From Actinomadura rudentiformis (GTDB lineage Bacteria > Actinomycetota > Actinomycetes > Streptosporangiales > Streptosporangiaceae), in the NCBI RefSeq assembly GCF_008923185.1, contig NZ_WBMT01000001.1:434001-498000 (forward strand): DNA of 64,000 bases, in the 5' to 3' direction. How positions within the stretch are numbered: the first letter of the stretch is position 1; each line of letters opens with the position of its first letter. The notes under the pieces were generated by a model. It was not told where the DNA came from. It made no database searches and was given only the letters and a program-made list of their open reading frames with translations. The position numbers were made by a program, and so were the translations under genes. Positions 30,396-38,355 of the stretch are shown piece after piece.

Positions 30396-32327
30396 GTGGA
30401 AGTTTTGTACGACATCAGGATCGTCACCGTACTGACGGCCAACGACAACGGATCGCAGGCGGCGACGCCGTCCCCGAAGAGCATCGCCCGCTCGGTCGAA
30501 CTGGCCAACGAGATCTACAACCCGCGCGGCATCAACTTCCTGTTCGACGCCGCCACCGACATCTACCGGTTCAACGACGACCTGCTCAACCGCGACTGCC
30601 GGCGGCGCGACCATCAGGTCTACACCGACCCCCAGGTGGAGCCCGGCAGCGCCCCTGAGTTCGAGGGCGAGCTGTTCAACAAGCACCGCAACGAGGTGGC
30701 CCTGCGCTTCCCCGGCCGCGTCATGGTCTACTTCACCGCTGGGTCCCGCTACGCCTGGTCGTCCACGCAGAAGCGCTGGGTCTACGGGCCGCGCGGCTAC
30801 AGCTGGTCCAACCACTTCGACGAGTTCGTGTCGATGGCGGCACACGCGGCGGGTGACGACCTCCTGGCCCACGAACTCGGCCATTACCTGCACCTGCCGC
30901 ATGTGTTCTGGCATACCCCGGCCACGATCGAGGCGGCGGCGAAGCTCATCCGCGACTTCGTCGCGAACGGCGGATCGAAGGACGCGGCGCTGAGCCTGTT
31001 CGAAGGCGACGGCATCAGCGACACCCCACCGGACTGCGGGCCCGCCCTGTTCAAGAACCAGTGCGATCCCGCGGAGACATCGGTGACCATCCCGGTGACC
31101 TTCGCCGACGGCAGCAAACGTTCCTACACGCTGACGCCGGACCGCGAGAACATCATGAATTACTGGGACAAACGATGCCGAGGCGGCGTACCTCACATCT
31201 CGGCTGGTCAGACCGGCCGCGTCCAAGGCGCACTGCATCAGGGCAACCGCCGGCACCTGGTCGAACCCGCAGTGCTGTACTCCGCCACGTTCGGCGCCGG
31301 CGACCGAGGACAGACCCGCGCCATCGGCTGGGCGCTGAACGACTTCGCCAAGCGGTTCAACGATGAACTCGCCGCTGGGCGTCGGTGCGTTCACATGCAG
31401 GGCTATGACATCGGCGGGGGTCAGATCCGCTACGACGGTGTCTGGGAGAAGAGCAGCGGCGTGGAGCAGACGCGCGCCATCGGCTGGGCGCTGAACGACT
31501 TCGCTAAGAGGTTCAACGACGAGCTCGCCGCTGGGCGTCGGTGCGTTCACATGCAGGCCTACGACCTCGGCGGAGGGCAGATCCGCTACGACGGCATCTG
31601 GGAAAGCGGCGGCGACCTCGGCCAGACGCGGGCGATCGGCTGGGCGCTCAATGACTTCGCCAAGCGGTTCAACGATGAACTCGCCGCTGGGCGTCGGTGC
31701 GTTCACATGCAGGGCTATGACATCGGCGGGGGTCAGATCCGCTACGACGGTGTCTGGGAGAAGAGCAGCGGCGTGGAGCAGACGCGCGCCATCGGCTGGG
31801 CGCTGAACGACTTCGCTAAGAGGTTCAACGACGAGCTCGCCGCTGGGCGTCGGTGCGTTCACATGCAGGCCTACGACCTCGGCGGAGGGCAGATCCGCTA
31901 CGACGGTGTCTGGGAGAGCGGTGGTTCCAACGGGCAGACTCGGGCCATCGGCTGGGCCTTCAACCACTTCGTCGGCCGGTTGGACACCGAAATGGCCCAG
32001 GGGCGCCGGCTGGTCCACCTGCAGGCCTACGACCTCGGCGGGGGTCAAATCCGCTACGACGGAGTCTGGGAGAAGAACGGCGGCTCCCAGCAGCGCGTGC
32101 TCGCCCTGCCGCTGAGCACGTTCGCGGATCATTTCGACGAGCTCACATCGTCCGGCCACCACGTCGAGCACATGACCGCCTGCCTGCGGTCCTACGGCCT
32201 GCCGAAGGCGACCAGCGATCAGCGCGCGGTCTTCTTCGGCTCGGACGCCGGCGCGGAACCAGCCGTCCTGTCGGCCCTGCCGATCCCGCCCCTGACCGAA
32301 CGGGACCCCGGCTGCGACCTGCAATAG
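30396..32327 (+). CDS. Metzincin-like zinc protease with six tandem 52-aa repeats
   Basis: A 643-residue protein. The N-terminal ~280 residues hold HELGHYLHLPHVF, an HExxHxxxxxH zinc site with His159, His163 and His169 and catalytic Glu160, and a Met-turn NIMNYW (Met254), so it is probably an active metzincin-type protease. From residue 306 there are five 52-residue repeats and a divergent sixth (QTRAIGWALNDFAKRF, GGGQIRYDGVWE), resembling bacterial tandem repeat domain 1. Repeats 1-2 and 3-4 are almost identical in DNA. No signal peptide is visible at GTG 30396 or at TTG 30405, which has the better spaced AAAGG, so how it would leave the cell is unclear. Confidence 0.82.
   Translation: MEVLYDIRIVTVLTANDNGSQAATPSPKSIARSVELANEIYNPRGINFLFDAATDIYRFNDDLLNRDCRRRDHQVYTDPQVEPGSAPEFEGELFNKHRNEVALRFPGRVMVYFTAGSRYAWSSTQKRWVYGPRGYSWSNHFDEFVSMAAHAAGDDLLAHELGHYLHLPHVFWHTPATIEAAAKLIRDFVANGGSKDAALSLFEGDGISDTPPDCGPALFKNQCDPAETSVTIPVTFADGSKRSYTLTPDRENIMNYWDKRCRGGVPHISAGQTGRVQGALHQGNRRHLVEPAVLYSATFGAGDRGQTRAIGWALNDFAKRFNDELAAGRRCVHMQGYDIGGGQIRYDGVWEKSSGVEQTRAIGWALNDFAKRFNDELAAGRRCVHMQAYDLGGGQIRYDGIWESGGDLGQTRAIGWALNDFAKRFNDELAAGRRCVHMQGYDIGGGQIRYDGVWEKSSGVEQTRAIGWALNDFAKRFNDELAAGRRCVHMQAYDLGGGQIRYDGVWESGGSNGQTRAIGWAFNHFVGRLDTEMAQGRRLVHLQAYDLGGGQIRYDGVWEKNGGSQQRVLALPLSTFADHFDELTSSGHHVEHMTACLRSYGLPKATSDQRAVFFGSDAGAEPAVLSALPIPPLTERDPGCDLQ
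31341..31905 (+). repeat. Perfect ~253-bp direct duplication within protease gene
   Basis: Bases 31341-31593 and 31653-31905 appear identical by eye, offset by exactly 312 bases (two 52-codon repeats). The protein repeat unit is 156 bases; units start at 31311, 31467, 31623, 31779, 31935 and 32091. Identity at silent positions shows a recent duplication or gene conversion of a two-unit block. Confidence 0.9.
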
Positions 32328-32335
32328 ATCGCCCC

Positions 32336-32370
32336 CCTGCGGTACGCCCCGAGACGGGGTGTACCGCAGG
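32336..32370. terminator. Strong hairpin terminator after protease gene
   Basis: CCTGCGGTAC (32336-32345) pairs with GTACCGCAGG (32361-32370), then after one mismatch CCCCG (32347-32351) pairs with CGGGG (32355-32359) around a 3-base loop. It lies 9 bases after the stop and also faces the convergent gene. Confidence 0.75.
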
Positions 32371-32390
32371 CCATGGGGCCGAGCCTCTCG

Positions 32391-32995
32391 CTAGTCCCAG
32401 TAGCCGGTAGATCGCTCGGCTGCGGCGGCCATCGCGGCGCCGTCGAGTTCGACGATCGTCAAGGGAATGCCGCCGAACGGCCATTCCACGGCGAACTCGA
32501 AGGGCTCGTCGGGGGCGCCGGCCACAGCCACAGGCCCAGTTCGTTCGACACGCCCGGACCGGACATCCCGAACGCGAAGGGCAGCGACATCAGCAGCGGT
32601 CCTGCGGGCGGGTCGTCCCTGCTGGCGGACGGGTGCCGCTGAAGCGTGGTCGCTTTGGTCCCGTCGCGAAAGCGCACTCCGAAGCGCAGCAGCCGGTCGG
32701 GGAGACCGCCTCCGGACACCGGCATGTCCATGCTGAACGTCACGGACGTGTGGAGCTGCCACCAGTCGTCCGCCGACATGTCGCCTCGTTTGCAGGCGAT
32801 CTCGACGTTGAGCATGCAGCCGGTTCGGTACGCGCGGGCGCCGGGGATGATGACGGCGACGTTGGAGTTTCGTGCGATCACTCGTTCGATCGGCACCACA
32901 CCGCCGACCTCGTTATCATCCGGGCCGGCCCAGGCGGGCAGCCTGAAATCGCCTGAGGGCTCTTCTTCCAGGACTTCCGGAACTTCGAAGAACAT
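32391..32995 (-). pseudogene. Conserved actinomycete hypothetical gene with -1 frameshift
   Basis: The frame from ATG 32995 reads MFFEVPEVLEEEP, then LPAWAGPDDNEVGGVVPIE and LLRFGVRFRDGTKATTL, a family of unknown function widespread in actinomycetes. Near 32520-32527 a run of five C (ccccc, minus strand) is followed by loss of the normal ending. The expected C-terminus (EFAVEWPFGGIPLTIVELDG) continues in the next frame to 32391. One base added to the C-run would restore a protein of about 201 residues. It may be a true mutation or a homopolymer sequencing error. The ATG overlaps the upstream stop (TGATG), indicating coupling. Confidence 0.6.
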
Positions 32996-33585
32996 CACCT
33001 CACACTACGTTCGTCTGGAACATCGTCAAGGGAATGCATTTTGATCGCGCGGCTCCTGGCGCGATTTTTTGCGATTCTTCGTATCTTGCTTGTCCTGCCC
33101 TTCTCGGCCAGGAGGGTGAGTATCGGCAGGGACGTAGATTCGGTGGCGATGAGACGTTGCATCCAGTCTGTCGCGTTTGTCAATTCGGCGTCGGTCGGTT
33201 TTCGACCGGCCTTGATTTCCAAGTACATCGTCCAGTCCTGGATGCGGCGCTGAACGAATCTGCGACTTCCCTTCGCCTTGAGCAGCTGTGTCTCTGGACT
33301 GATTCCAGCTGCCCACTGCTGGAACTCCGCCGCGTCGGCCGCCTTCATGGCGATGGTGTCCACAAAATGGACGACTGCGGTCTTGGATACGAGTTCAATA
33401 GGGTCGCGCAGGATCGTGGCCACGAGCGCACGGTCACCGTCACGGCGTTGCGAAGCGGCGGCCACCGAAATTATCTTGCGATATACGTGCGAACGGACAT
33501 GCTCGTCCTCGACGGCCTCCTCGATATCCACGTCGAGGATTTCGGCGTCCGCGAGCAATGCGGCCAGGTCGGCGCGTAGCGTCAT
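32995..33585 (-). CDS. Hypothetical helical protein
   Basis: A 196-residue, mostly helical, charged protein without signal peptide or TM segment (MTLRADLAALLADAEILDVD; WAAGISPETQLLKAKGSRRF; basic C-terminus IRRIAKNRARSRAIK). Its codon use is less GC-biased than its neighbours (AAT, ATT and TTT codons occur), suggesting later acquisition. Its TGA overlaps the ATG of the frameshifted gene downstream, so the two were a translationally coupled pair. I recognise no family. Confidence 0.65.
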   Translation of the reverse strand: MTLRADLAALLADAEILDVDIEEAVEDEHVRSHVYRKIISVAAASQRRDGDRALVATILRDPIELVSKTAVVHFVDTIAMKAADAAEFQQWAAGISPETQLLKAKGSRRFVQRRIQDWTMYLEIKAGRKPTDAELTNATDWMQRLIATESTSLPILTLLAEKGRTSKIRRIAKNRARSRAIKMHSLDDVPDERSVR

Positions 33586-33622
33586 TCGCTAATCATGCCT
33601 GGGGATTGCTGAGGGGAAACGT

Positions 33623-33654
33623 GTGGGTGTTGAGAGTGGTCCCTCAACACCCAC
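33623..33654. terminator. Perfect 12-bp stem terminator
   Basis: GTGGGTGTTGAG (33623-33634) and CTCAACACCCAC (33643-33654) form a perfect stem with an 8-base loop, 12 bases beyond the stop of the SRPBCC gene on the minus strand. It separates that gene from the hypothetical pair downstream. Confidence 0.75.
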
Positions 33655-33665
33655 GGGTGGCTCGT

Positions 33666-34073
33666 TCAGGCGGCGAGGTGGGCGGTCAGGCTGTCGAGGA
33701 GGAAGTTGCTGCCCTGCTCGGCCTGGTCCCGGTCTTCGGCGGTGTCGAAGGTCTGGGAGAGGGTGATCTTGGTGGCCTCGCCGTCGGCGGCGAGCTCGAG
33801 GTTCATGAGGACGGGCTCGTCGCGGCCGGGGACGTCCATGCCCATGACGAGGCGCTTGTTCTCCACGACCTCGACGTAGCTCCCCGACAGTGGGATGCGC
33901 GTGCCGTCGGGGAGGACCATGACGGAACTCCAGGCGCCGCCGGGGCGGACGTCCAGGACGACCTCTTCGGCGCTGGCCCACTTGCCGTAGTCGTCGGCGA
34001 TGGTCCAGGCCTGCCAGACCTTGTCGGCCGGGGCGTCCAGGGTGCGGGTGATGGCGTAGTCGAAGGTGCTCAT
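33666..34073 (-). CDS. SRPBCC/AHSA1-type protein
   Basis: A 135-residue START-like protein (STFDYAITRTLDAPADKVWQ; YGKWASAEEVVLDVRPGG; LSQTFDTAEDRDQAEQG). AHSA1-type SRPBCC proteins form a hydrophobic pocket for small ligands; the ligand is unknown. ATG 34073 is preceded by AAGGAG. It is divergent from a MarR regulator across a 109-base operator-rich spacer, a common pairing in which the MarR protein represses both genes. Confidence 0.88.
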   Translation of the reverse strand: MSTFDYAITRTLDAPADKVWQAWTIADDYGKWASAEEVVLDVRPGGAWSSVMVLPDGTRIPLSGSYVEVVENKRLVMGMDVPGRDEPVLMNLELAADGEATKITLSQTFDTAEDRDQAEQGSNFLLDSLTAHLAA

Positions 34074-34126
34074 AATGATTCTCCTTGAGAGGGCCCCGGT
34101 GGGGCGGGTCAACGAGGACCACGATA

Positions 34127-34161
34127 TAGTCAAGATTCGTGACAATCAAGGATCTTGGCTA
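34127..34161. promoter_or_regulatory. MarR operator candidate, divergent promoter
   Basis: TAGTCAAGAT (34127-34136) and ATCTTGGCTA (34152-34161) are inverted with 9 of 10 matches, 15 bases apart. GTCA-N7-TGAC (34129-34143) and CAAG-GAT-CTTG lie inside. The stretch is AT-rich and sits between the SRPBCC and MarR genes, overlapping probable promoters of both. Confidence 0.5.
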
Positions 34162-34182
34162 AATATTCGAGGAGAGACGATC

Positions 34183-34641
34183 GTGACCTCTGGGGAGCCG
34201 GACTTGGGGATGCTGATCGGCGGCCTGGGCCGCTCGCTGCAGGAAGAACTGTTCGCCAAGCTGGCCGAGCGGGGACATCCCTCGGTGCGGCCGCGGCACG
34301 GCACCGTGCTGGCCTACCTGCCCGCGTCCGGCGCCCGTGCCACCGAGCTCTCCCAGCGCTCGGGCCAGCACAAACAGATCGTCGGGGTCATCGTCGACGA
34401 GCTGGTCGAGCTCGGTTACGTACGCCGGGAACCGGACCCCAGCGACCGGCGCGCCAAACTCGTCGTTCCCACCGAGGCGGGACTCGACGAGATCAGCACG
34501 GCCCGCGCCATCCTGGCCGACATCGAGCAGCGTCATCGCCGAGATCTGGGAGACGACACCTACCAGGCGTTCAAGGCCGCGCTCGAACACGTCATGCGCT
34601 CCCAGCAGTCCTGGCGGCAGCAATCGGCAGCGGAAGGGTAG
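34183..34641 (+). CDS. MarR-family regulator
   Basis: A 152-residue winged-helix protein (LGMLIGGLGRSLQEELFAKLAERG; HGTVLAYLPASGARATELSQRSGQHKQIVG; wing VRREPDPSDRRAKLVVPTEAG). GTG 34183 has GAGGAGAG at 34169-34176; the longer frame upstream is not supported. It is divergent from the SRPBCC gene and most likely represses both in the absence of a small phenolic or oxidant signal, as inferred from the family. Confidence 0.9.
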   Translation: MTSGEPDLGMLIGGLGRSLQEELFAKLAERGHPSVRPRHGTVLAYLPASGARATELSQRSGQHKQIVGVIVDELVELGYVRREPDPSDRRAKLVVPTEAGLDEISTARAILADIEQRHRRDLGDDTYQAFKAALEHVMRSQQSWRQQSAAEG

Positions 34642-34722
34642 GAGTATCCCGGCCACCCTCAGCGGTCGTGTTCGGCCTGGTCCCCGCCTAGCCTCGAGTT
34701 CATAGACACCGAGACGGACAAC

Positions 34723-35366
34723 ATGCTCGGGCGGTTTCTGCGGGCCCGCCGTGAGCGGCTCCGGCCTGAGGACCTCGGCATGCCGGCCGGGGCCCGCCGC
34801 CGGGTGGCGGGGCTGCGGCGTTCGGAGGTCGCGCAGCGTGCCGGTGTGAGCACCGACTACTACGTGAGGCTGGAGCAGGGCCGTGAGCGCCACCCGTCCG
34901 TCCAGGTGGTCGACGCGCTGGCCCGCGCGCTGGCGCTGGAGGAGGACGCGGCAGCGCACCTGCACGGGCTGGCTCGCCCGTTCTCCGGTAAGCGTCCGTC
35001 CACTCGGCCTGAGCAAGTCAGTCCTCGCCTGCTGCAGATGATGGAGGCCTGGCAGCACACCCCGGCCGTCGTCTGGACCGCTGCCTGACCATGGTGGCCG
35101 CCAACGCCCTCGGCAGGGCCCTGTTCGACGGGCACACGTACGACGGTGACGATCCCCGCCTCATCCAGATGGTCGGCGAGCTGACGCTGCACTACGAGTC
35201 GTTGACGGTGAACAGCGCCCCCGGCCAGCAGCTCGTCGTCTACCAAGCCGAGCCGGGCAGCGCGTCAGAGGAGGCGCTGTCCCTGCTGGGCAGCCTCACC
35301 GCTGATCCCGCCGCCGAGCGGCACCGGCCCGTCCGGCAGGCGCCGCCACACCCGCACGACTCCTGA
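34723..35366 (+). pseudogene. MmyB-type XRE regulator, frameshifted with internal deletion
   Basis: The first frame (34723-35088) encodes the XRE helix-turn-helix (RRVAGLRRSEVAQRAGVSTDYYVRLEQGR) and the start of the ligand-sensing domain, ending at VVWTAA-stop. Three bases later another frame (35091-35366) continues with MVAANALGRALFDG, then LTLHYESLTV and YQAEPGSASEEALSLL, the end of the same MmyB-like domain. Roughly 80-100 residues of the sensor core are missing between the two, and the frames differ. Such regulators usually control an adjacent SDR gene, and one lies immediately downstream, which may now be unregulated. Confidence 0.7.
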
Positions 35367-35440
35367 TTCTTCCGTTCGAACGCGCGTCCGCCGCCGGCGC
35401 GCCATGTCGCCGTGCCCGCACTCACACTGGAGAAGACCAC

Positions 35441-36184
35441 ATGACCACGTCCCAAGCCGTCCTTACCAAAGTCGTTCTGATCACTGGCGCGAGCAGCGGC
35501 ATCGGCCGGGCGACCGCGCTGCGACTGGCTCGTGAGGGTCACCAGGTGGTCCTCGGCGCCCGCCGCGAGGACCGCCTGGCCATGATCGCGCAGGAGATCG
35601 AGGCCGCAGGAGGCAAGGCCGGCGTTCGCCGCCTCGACGTGACCGACCGTGAGGACGTCGCCGCGTTCGCGGACGCCGCCGCCGAACGGCACGGCCGGAT
35701 CGACGTGATCGTCAACAACGCCGGCGTGATGCCGCTGTCGCGGCTGGACGCCCTGCTGACCGACCAGTGGGACCAGATGATCGGCGCCAACGTGCGCGGC
35801 CTCCTGCATGGCATCGCCGCCGCCCTGCCGCACTTCCAGCGGCAAGGCGGCGGCCACTTCGTCACCGTCGCATCGATCGGCGCCCACCAGGTGGTGCCGA
35901 CAGGCGTGGTCTACTGCGCCACCAAGTACGCCGCCTGGGCCATCACCGAGGGTCTGCGCCAGGAACTCGACCCGAGCATCCGCGTCACCACGGTCTCGCC
36001 CGGCGTCGTGGAGTCCGACCTGGCCGACTCGATCAACGACACGCTCGCGCGGGAAGCGATGCGGGCGTACCGGGCGGACGCCGTCCCGCCGGACAGCATC
36101 GCCGACGCCATCTCCTACGCGATCGGTCAGCCGCCCGGCGTGGACGTGAACGAGCTCGTCATCCGTCCCGCCCGTCAGCGCTAA
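35441..36184 (+). CDS. Short-chain dehydrogenase/reductase
   Basis: A 247-residue classical SDR: nucleotide motif TGASSGIG (15-22), NNAG (92-95), catalytic Ser145, Tyr158 and Lys162 (YCATK), and PGVVES after the active site. Arg residues after beta2 (ARREDRL) suggest NADP(H). GGAGAAG precedes the ATG. The broken MmyB-type regulator upstream is the usual partner of such SDRs. The substrate is unknown. Confidence 0.9.
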   Translation: MTTSQAVLTKVVLITGASSGIGRATALRLAREGHQVVLGARREDRLAMIAQEIEAAGGKAGVRRLDVTDREDVAAFADAAAERHGRIDVIVNNAGVMPLSRLDALLTDQWDQMIGANVRGLLHGIAAALPHFQRQGGGHFVTVASIGAHQVVPTGVVYCATKYAAWAITEGLRQELDPSIRVTTVSPGVVESDLADSINDTLAREAMRAYRADAVPPDSIADAISYAIGQPPGVDVNELVIRPARQR

Positions 36185-36282
36185 GCGGCACCGTGACTTC
36201 TGTGGCGGGCGCGATGGCCAGGCCGGGGAGGAACGGCTCCGGGCCGGCGAATGGCCGTCACAGGTGGGGGTAAGCCGACCGC

Positions 36283-36750
36283 ATGGACGCTGAGATTCAG
36301 GTCGTCGAGGTCAAGGAGGTACAGAGCCGCTCGGGCAACACCCGGTACGTCGTACGGGACGCGGACGGCACGGAGTACACGACCTTCCGGCCGCAGATAG
36401 GGCGCGAGGCCCACCGCTACGAGGGCCGTCGCGCACGGATCAGCTACCACGAGGAAGAACGCGGGGGATTTCACAACGTCTACCTGGACAACATCGCGCC
36501 GGCGTCGGCTGAGACGGCTGAGGCAGCTGAGGCGGCTGACGAGCATCACCACGGCAAGAGCCCCGACGAGGTCGGCTGGGACACCGCCGTTGAGGCCGCG
36601 GACTGGCTGCTGGGCGCCGGGGAGACCAAGAAGGCGGTCCCGCCCGAGCGCCTCTACGACAAGCTTCGCCCGTTCAAGGACCTGGTCGCGGACGACATCC
36701 GGGAGGGCGGGGACGAGGGAGGCGACCACCCCCGGGATCGACCGTCTTGA
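36283..36750 (+). CDS. Hypothetical protein, beta-rich N-terminus
   Basis: A 155-residue soluble protein. The first ~70 residues are beta-rich and resemble a small OB-like fold (IQVVEVKEVQSRSGNTRYVV; EYTTFRPQIGREAHRYEGRR). An acidic Ala/Glu linker with HHH and a helical C-terminus (WDTAVEAADWLLGAGETKKAV) follow. A G-rich ribosome site (AGGTGGGGG) lies upstream. I do not recognise a characterised family. It ends 7 bases from the convergent tannase-like gene. Confidence 0.7.
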   Translation: MDAEIQVVEVKEVQSRSGNTRYVVRDADGTEYTTFRPQIGREAHRYEGRRARISYHEEERGGFHNVYLDNIAPASAETAEAAEAADEHHHGKSPDEVGWDTAVEAADWLLGAGETKKAVPPERLYDKLRPFKDLVADDIREGGDEGGDHPRDRPS

Positions 36751-36757
36751 TCAGGGG

Positions 36758-38314
36758 TCAGCAGGAGAAGGGGCGCACAGAACGGGTCATCGCCACGCCG
36801 TCGGACGGGTTGTCGTTCACGTACTTGGTTGCCACGATCTCGGTCGGTGCGGCGCCCCGCTCGACCCAGCGCGTGAGCGGGGTCAGCGCGTCGAAGACGT
36901 TCGGGCCCGGGCCGGAGCCGCAGTGCGTCATGCCGGGCATCATGAAGAGCCGGGCGAACTCCCGGGTCTGCCTGAGAGCGTCGCGGCTGTTGCGTGTGGC
37001 TGAGGTGGTCCGGACGACCCGGCGGTAGTAGTCGATGGTGTCGTAGGCGGAAACGACCGGATCGGCCCAGCCCGCGTACATGATGAGCTTGCCGCCGTGG
37101 CGCTTGAACGGCGCCAGGTCCGGATCGGTGGCGTCGATGATCGACCCGAGCTTCTGCCGTGCGATGCGGACGTCGCGGTGGAAGTCGAACTTCCACCAGT
37201 TCCAATCGGGATCGCGGAAAACCCAGTAGCGCCAGAAGTTCGCCCGCGCGGGCTCGGTAGTGCCCCAGTAGCGGCTCCACCCTTGCCGCACGTTCCCGGA
37301 CGCCTCCACCACGGGGGCTTCGCTGCCGACCGGCCATCCCGGGTAGATCTGTTTGCCGTTGCGCGAATCGCGGGCCCCGGCGTACATCTGCCGCACGGCC
37401 TGGACCTGCCGCTTCGTCAGGCACGCGGGGGTGTCGCCCTCCCGGCACTGGAGCACGCCTGGATCGAACGAGCAGCGGCGCGGGTCGGTGAGGAAGCCGT
37501 CGGTCGCTTCGCCGCCGTCCCTGCCCCTGCACTGCCTGACGGCCGCGTTGGTCAGGAGCGGCAGCTTGGACGGCGGGATGATCGGATCAGCGTTGTTTCC
37601 GGGCGTGTGATTCTGGAGGAACTGCCAGAGGAAGCCGGCGTTGAGGGCTACGCGGTTGCTGCCGGGCGCTCCGGCCACGATGCCGTCGAAGTCGCCGGGG
37701 TAGCGCTGCGCCTCCATGAGCCCCTGGTGGCCGCCGGTCGAGCAGCCGACGAAATAGGCGTAGCGCGGCCTGGAGCCGGTGTAGGCCCGCACGATCAGCT
37801 TGGCGTTGACGATCGTCTCGTGGACGGCGCGGTGCCCCCAGTCCACGATGATCTCCGGGTTGGCGGCGCCCTGAACGAAGACGTCCGGATCATCGCCGGT
37901 ATGCCCCGTGTCCGTGCCGACCGTCGCGTAACCGGCCGCCAGCAGCGGCCCTCCCATGGACGGGAAGTCGATGGCCGAGCTGTACCCGCCGTTGCCGAAC
38001 ATCACCACCCGCTGGTTCCATCCCCGCAGCGGCATCCACACTTCGAAGCCGATCCTGGAGCCGGGCACCGGCCGGGCCAGGCCGTGGACCCGGCAGAACG
38101 CGGGCACGGACGGCAGGACCCGGCCGTCGGGAGCGGTATACCGCCCTGCGGGCACCTGTTCGGCGATGGTGACGGTCGCGTTGGGCAGCGACGCGGCGGC
38201 CAGGCGTTCGCAACTCCGGTCGGCCTCGGGCCGGGCCGCCGCTGGGGGTGTGTGCGTGAGAAGTGCCGTTGACAGCAGGGCGATGACCGCCGCGAGTCTC
38301 CTGAACCTGGTCAA
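36758..38314 (-). CDS. Secreted tannase/feruloyl-esterase-family hydrolase
   Basis: A 518-residue secreted hydrolase. TTG 38314 has GGAAGG 7 bases upstream and yields a proper signal peptide (MTRFRRLAAVIALLSTALLT); ATG 38329 adds MEGHE. The tannase-family nucleophile is Ser192 in FVGCSTGGHQGLMEAQ, the Asp lies in MYAGWADPVVS and the His in MPGMTHCGSGPGP. Two Cys flanking the triad are typical of this family. It should cleave ester bonds of gallate- or ferulate-like plant phenolics outside the cell. The CocE-like gene is 41 bases upstream on the same strand, so the two form an operon. Confidence 0.88.
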   Translation of the reverse strand: MTRFRRLAAVIALLSTALLTHTPPAAARPEADRSCERLAAASLPNATVTIAEQVPAGRYTAPDGRVLPSVPAFCRVHGLARPVPGSRIGFEVWMPLRGWNQRVVMFGNGGYSSAIDFPSMGGPLLAAGYATVGTDTGHTGDDPDVFVQGAANPEIIVDWGHRAVHETIVNAKLIVRAYTGSRPRYAYFVGCSTGGHQGLMEAQRYPGDFDGIVAGAPGSNRVALNAGFLWQFLQNHTPGNNADPIIPPSKLPLLTNAAVRQCRGRDGGEATDGFLTDPRRCSFDPGVLQCREGDTPACLTKRQVQAVRQMYAGARDSRNGKQIYPGWPVGSEAPVVEASGNVRQGWSRYWGTTEPARANFWRYWVFRDPDWNWWKFDFHRDVRIARQKLGSIIDATDPDLAPFKRHGGKLIMYAGWADPVVSAYDTIDYYRRVVRTTSATRNSRDALRQTREFARLFMMPGMTHCGSGPGPNVFDALTPLTRWVERGAAPTEIVATKYVNDNPSDGVAMTRSVRPFSC

Positions 38315-38355
38315 CTCATGTCCTTCCATGCGTCGCGAAACCCGCAGGGCGCCGG

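Noticed and set aside
30978..32327. CRISPR-like periodic repeats
   Set aside because: The 156-base units have no spacers and encode in-frame protein repeats; no cas genes occur in the window.
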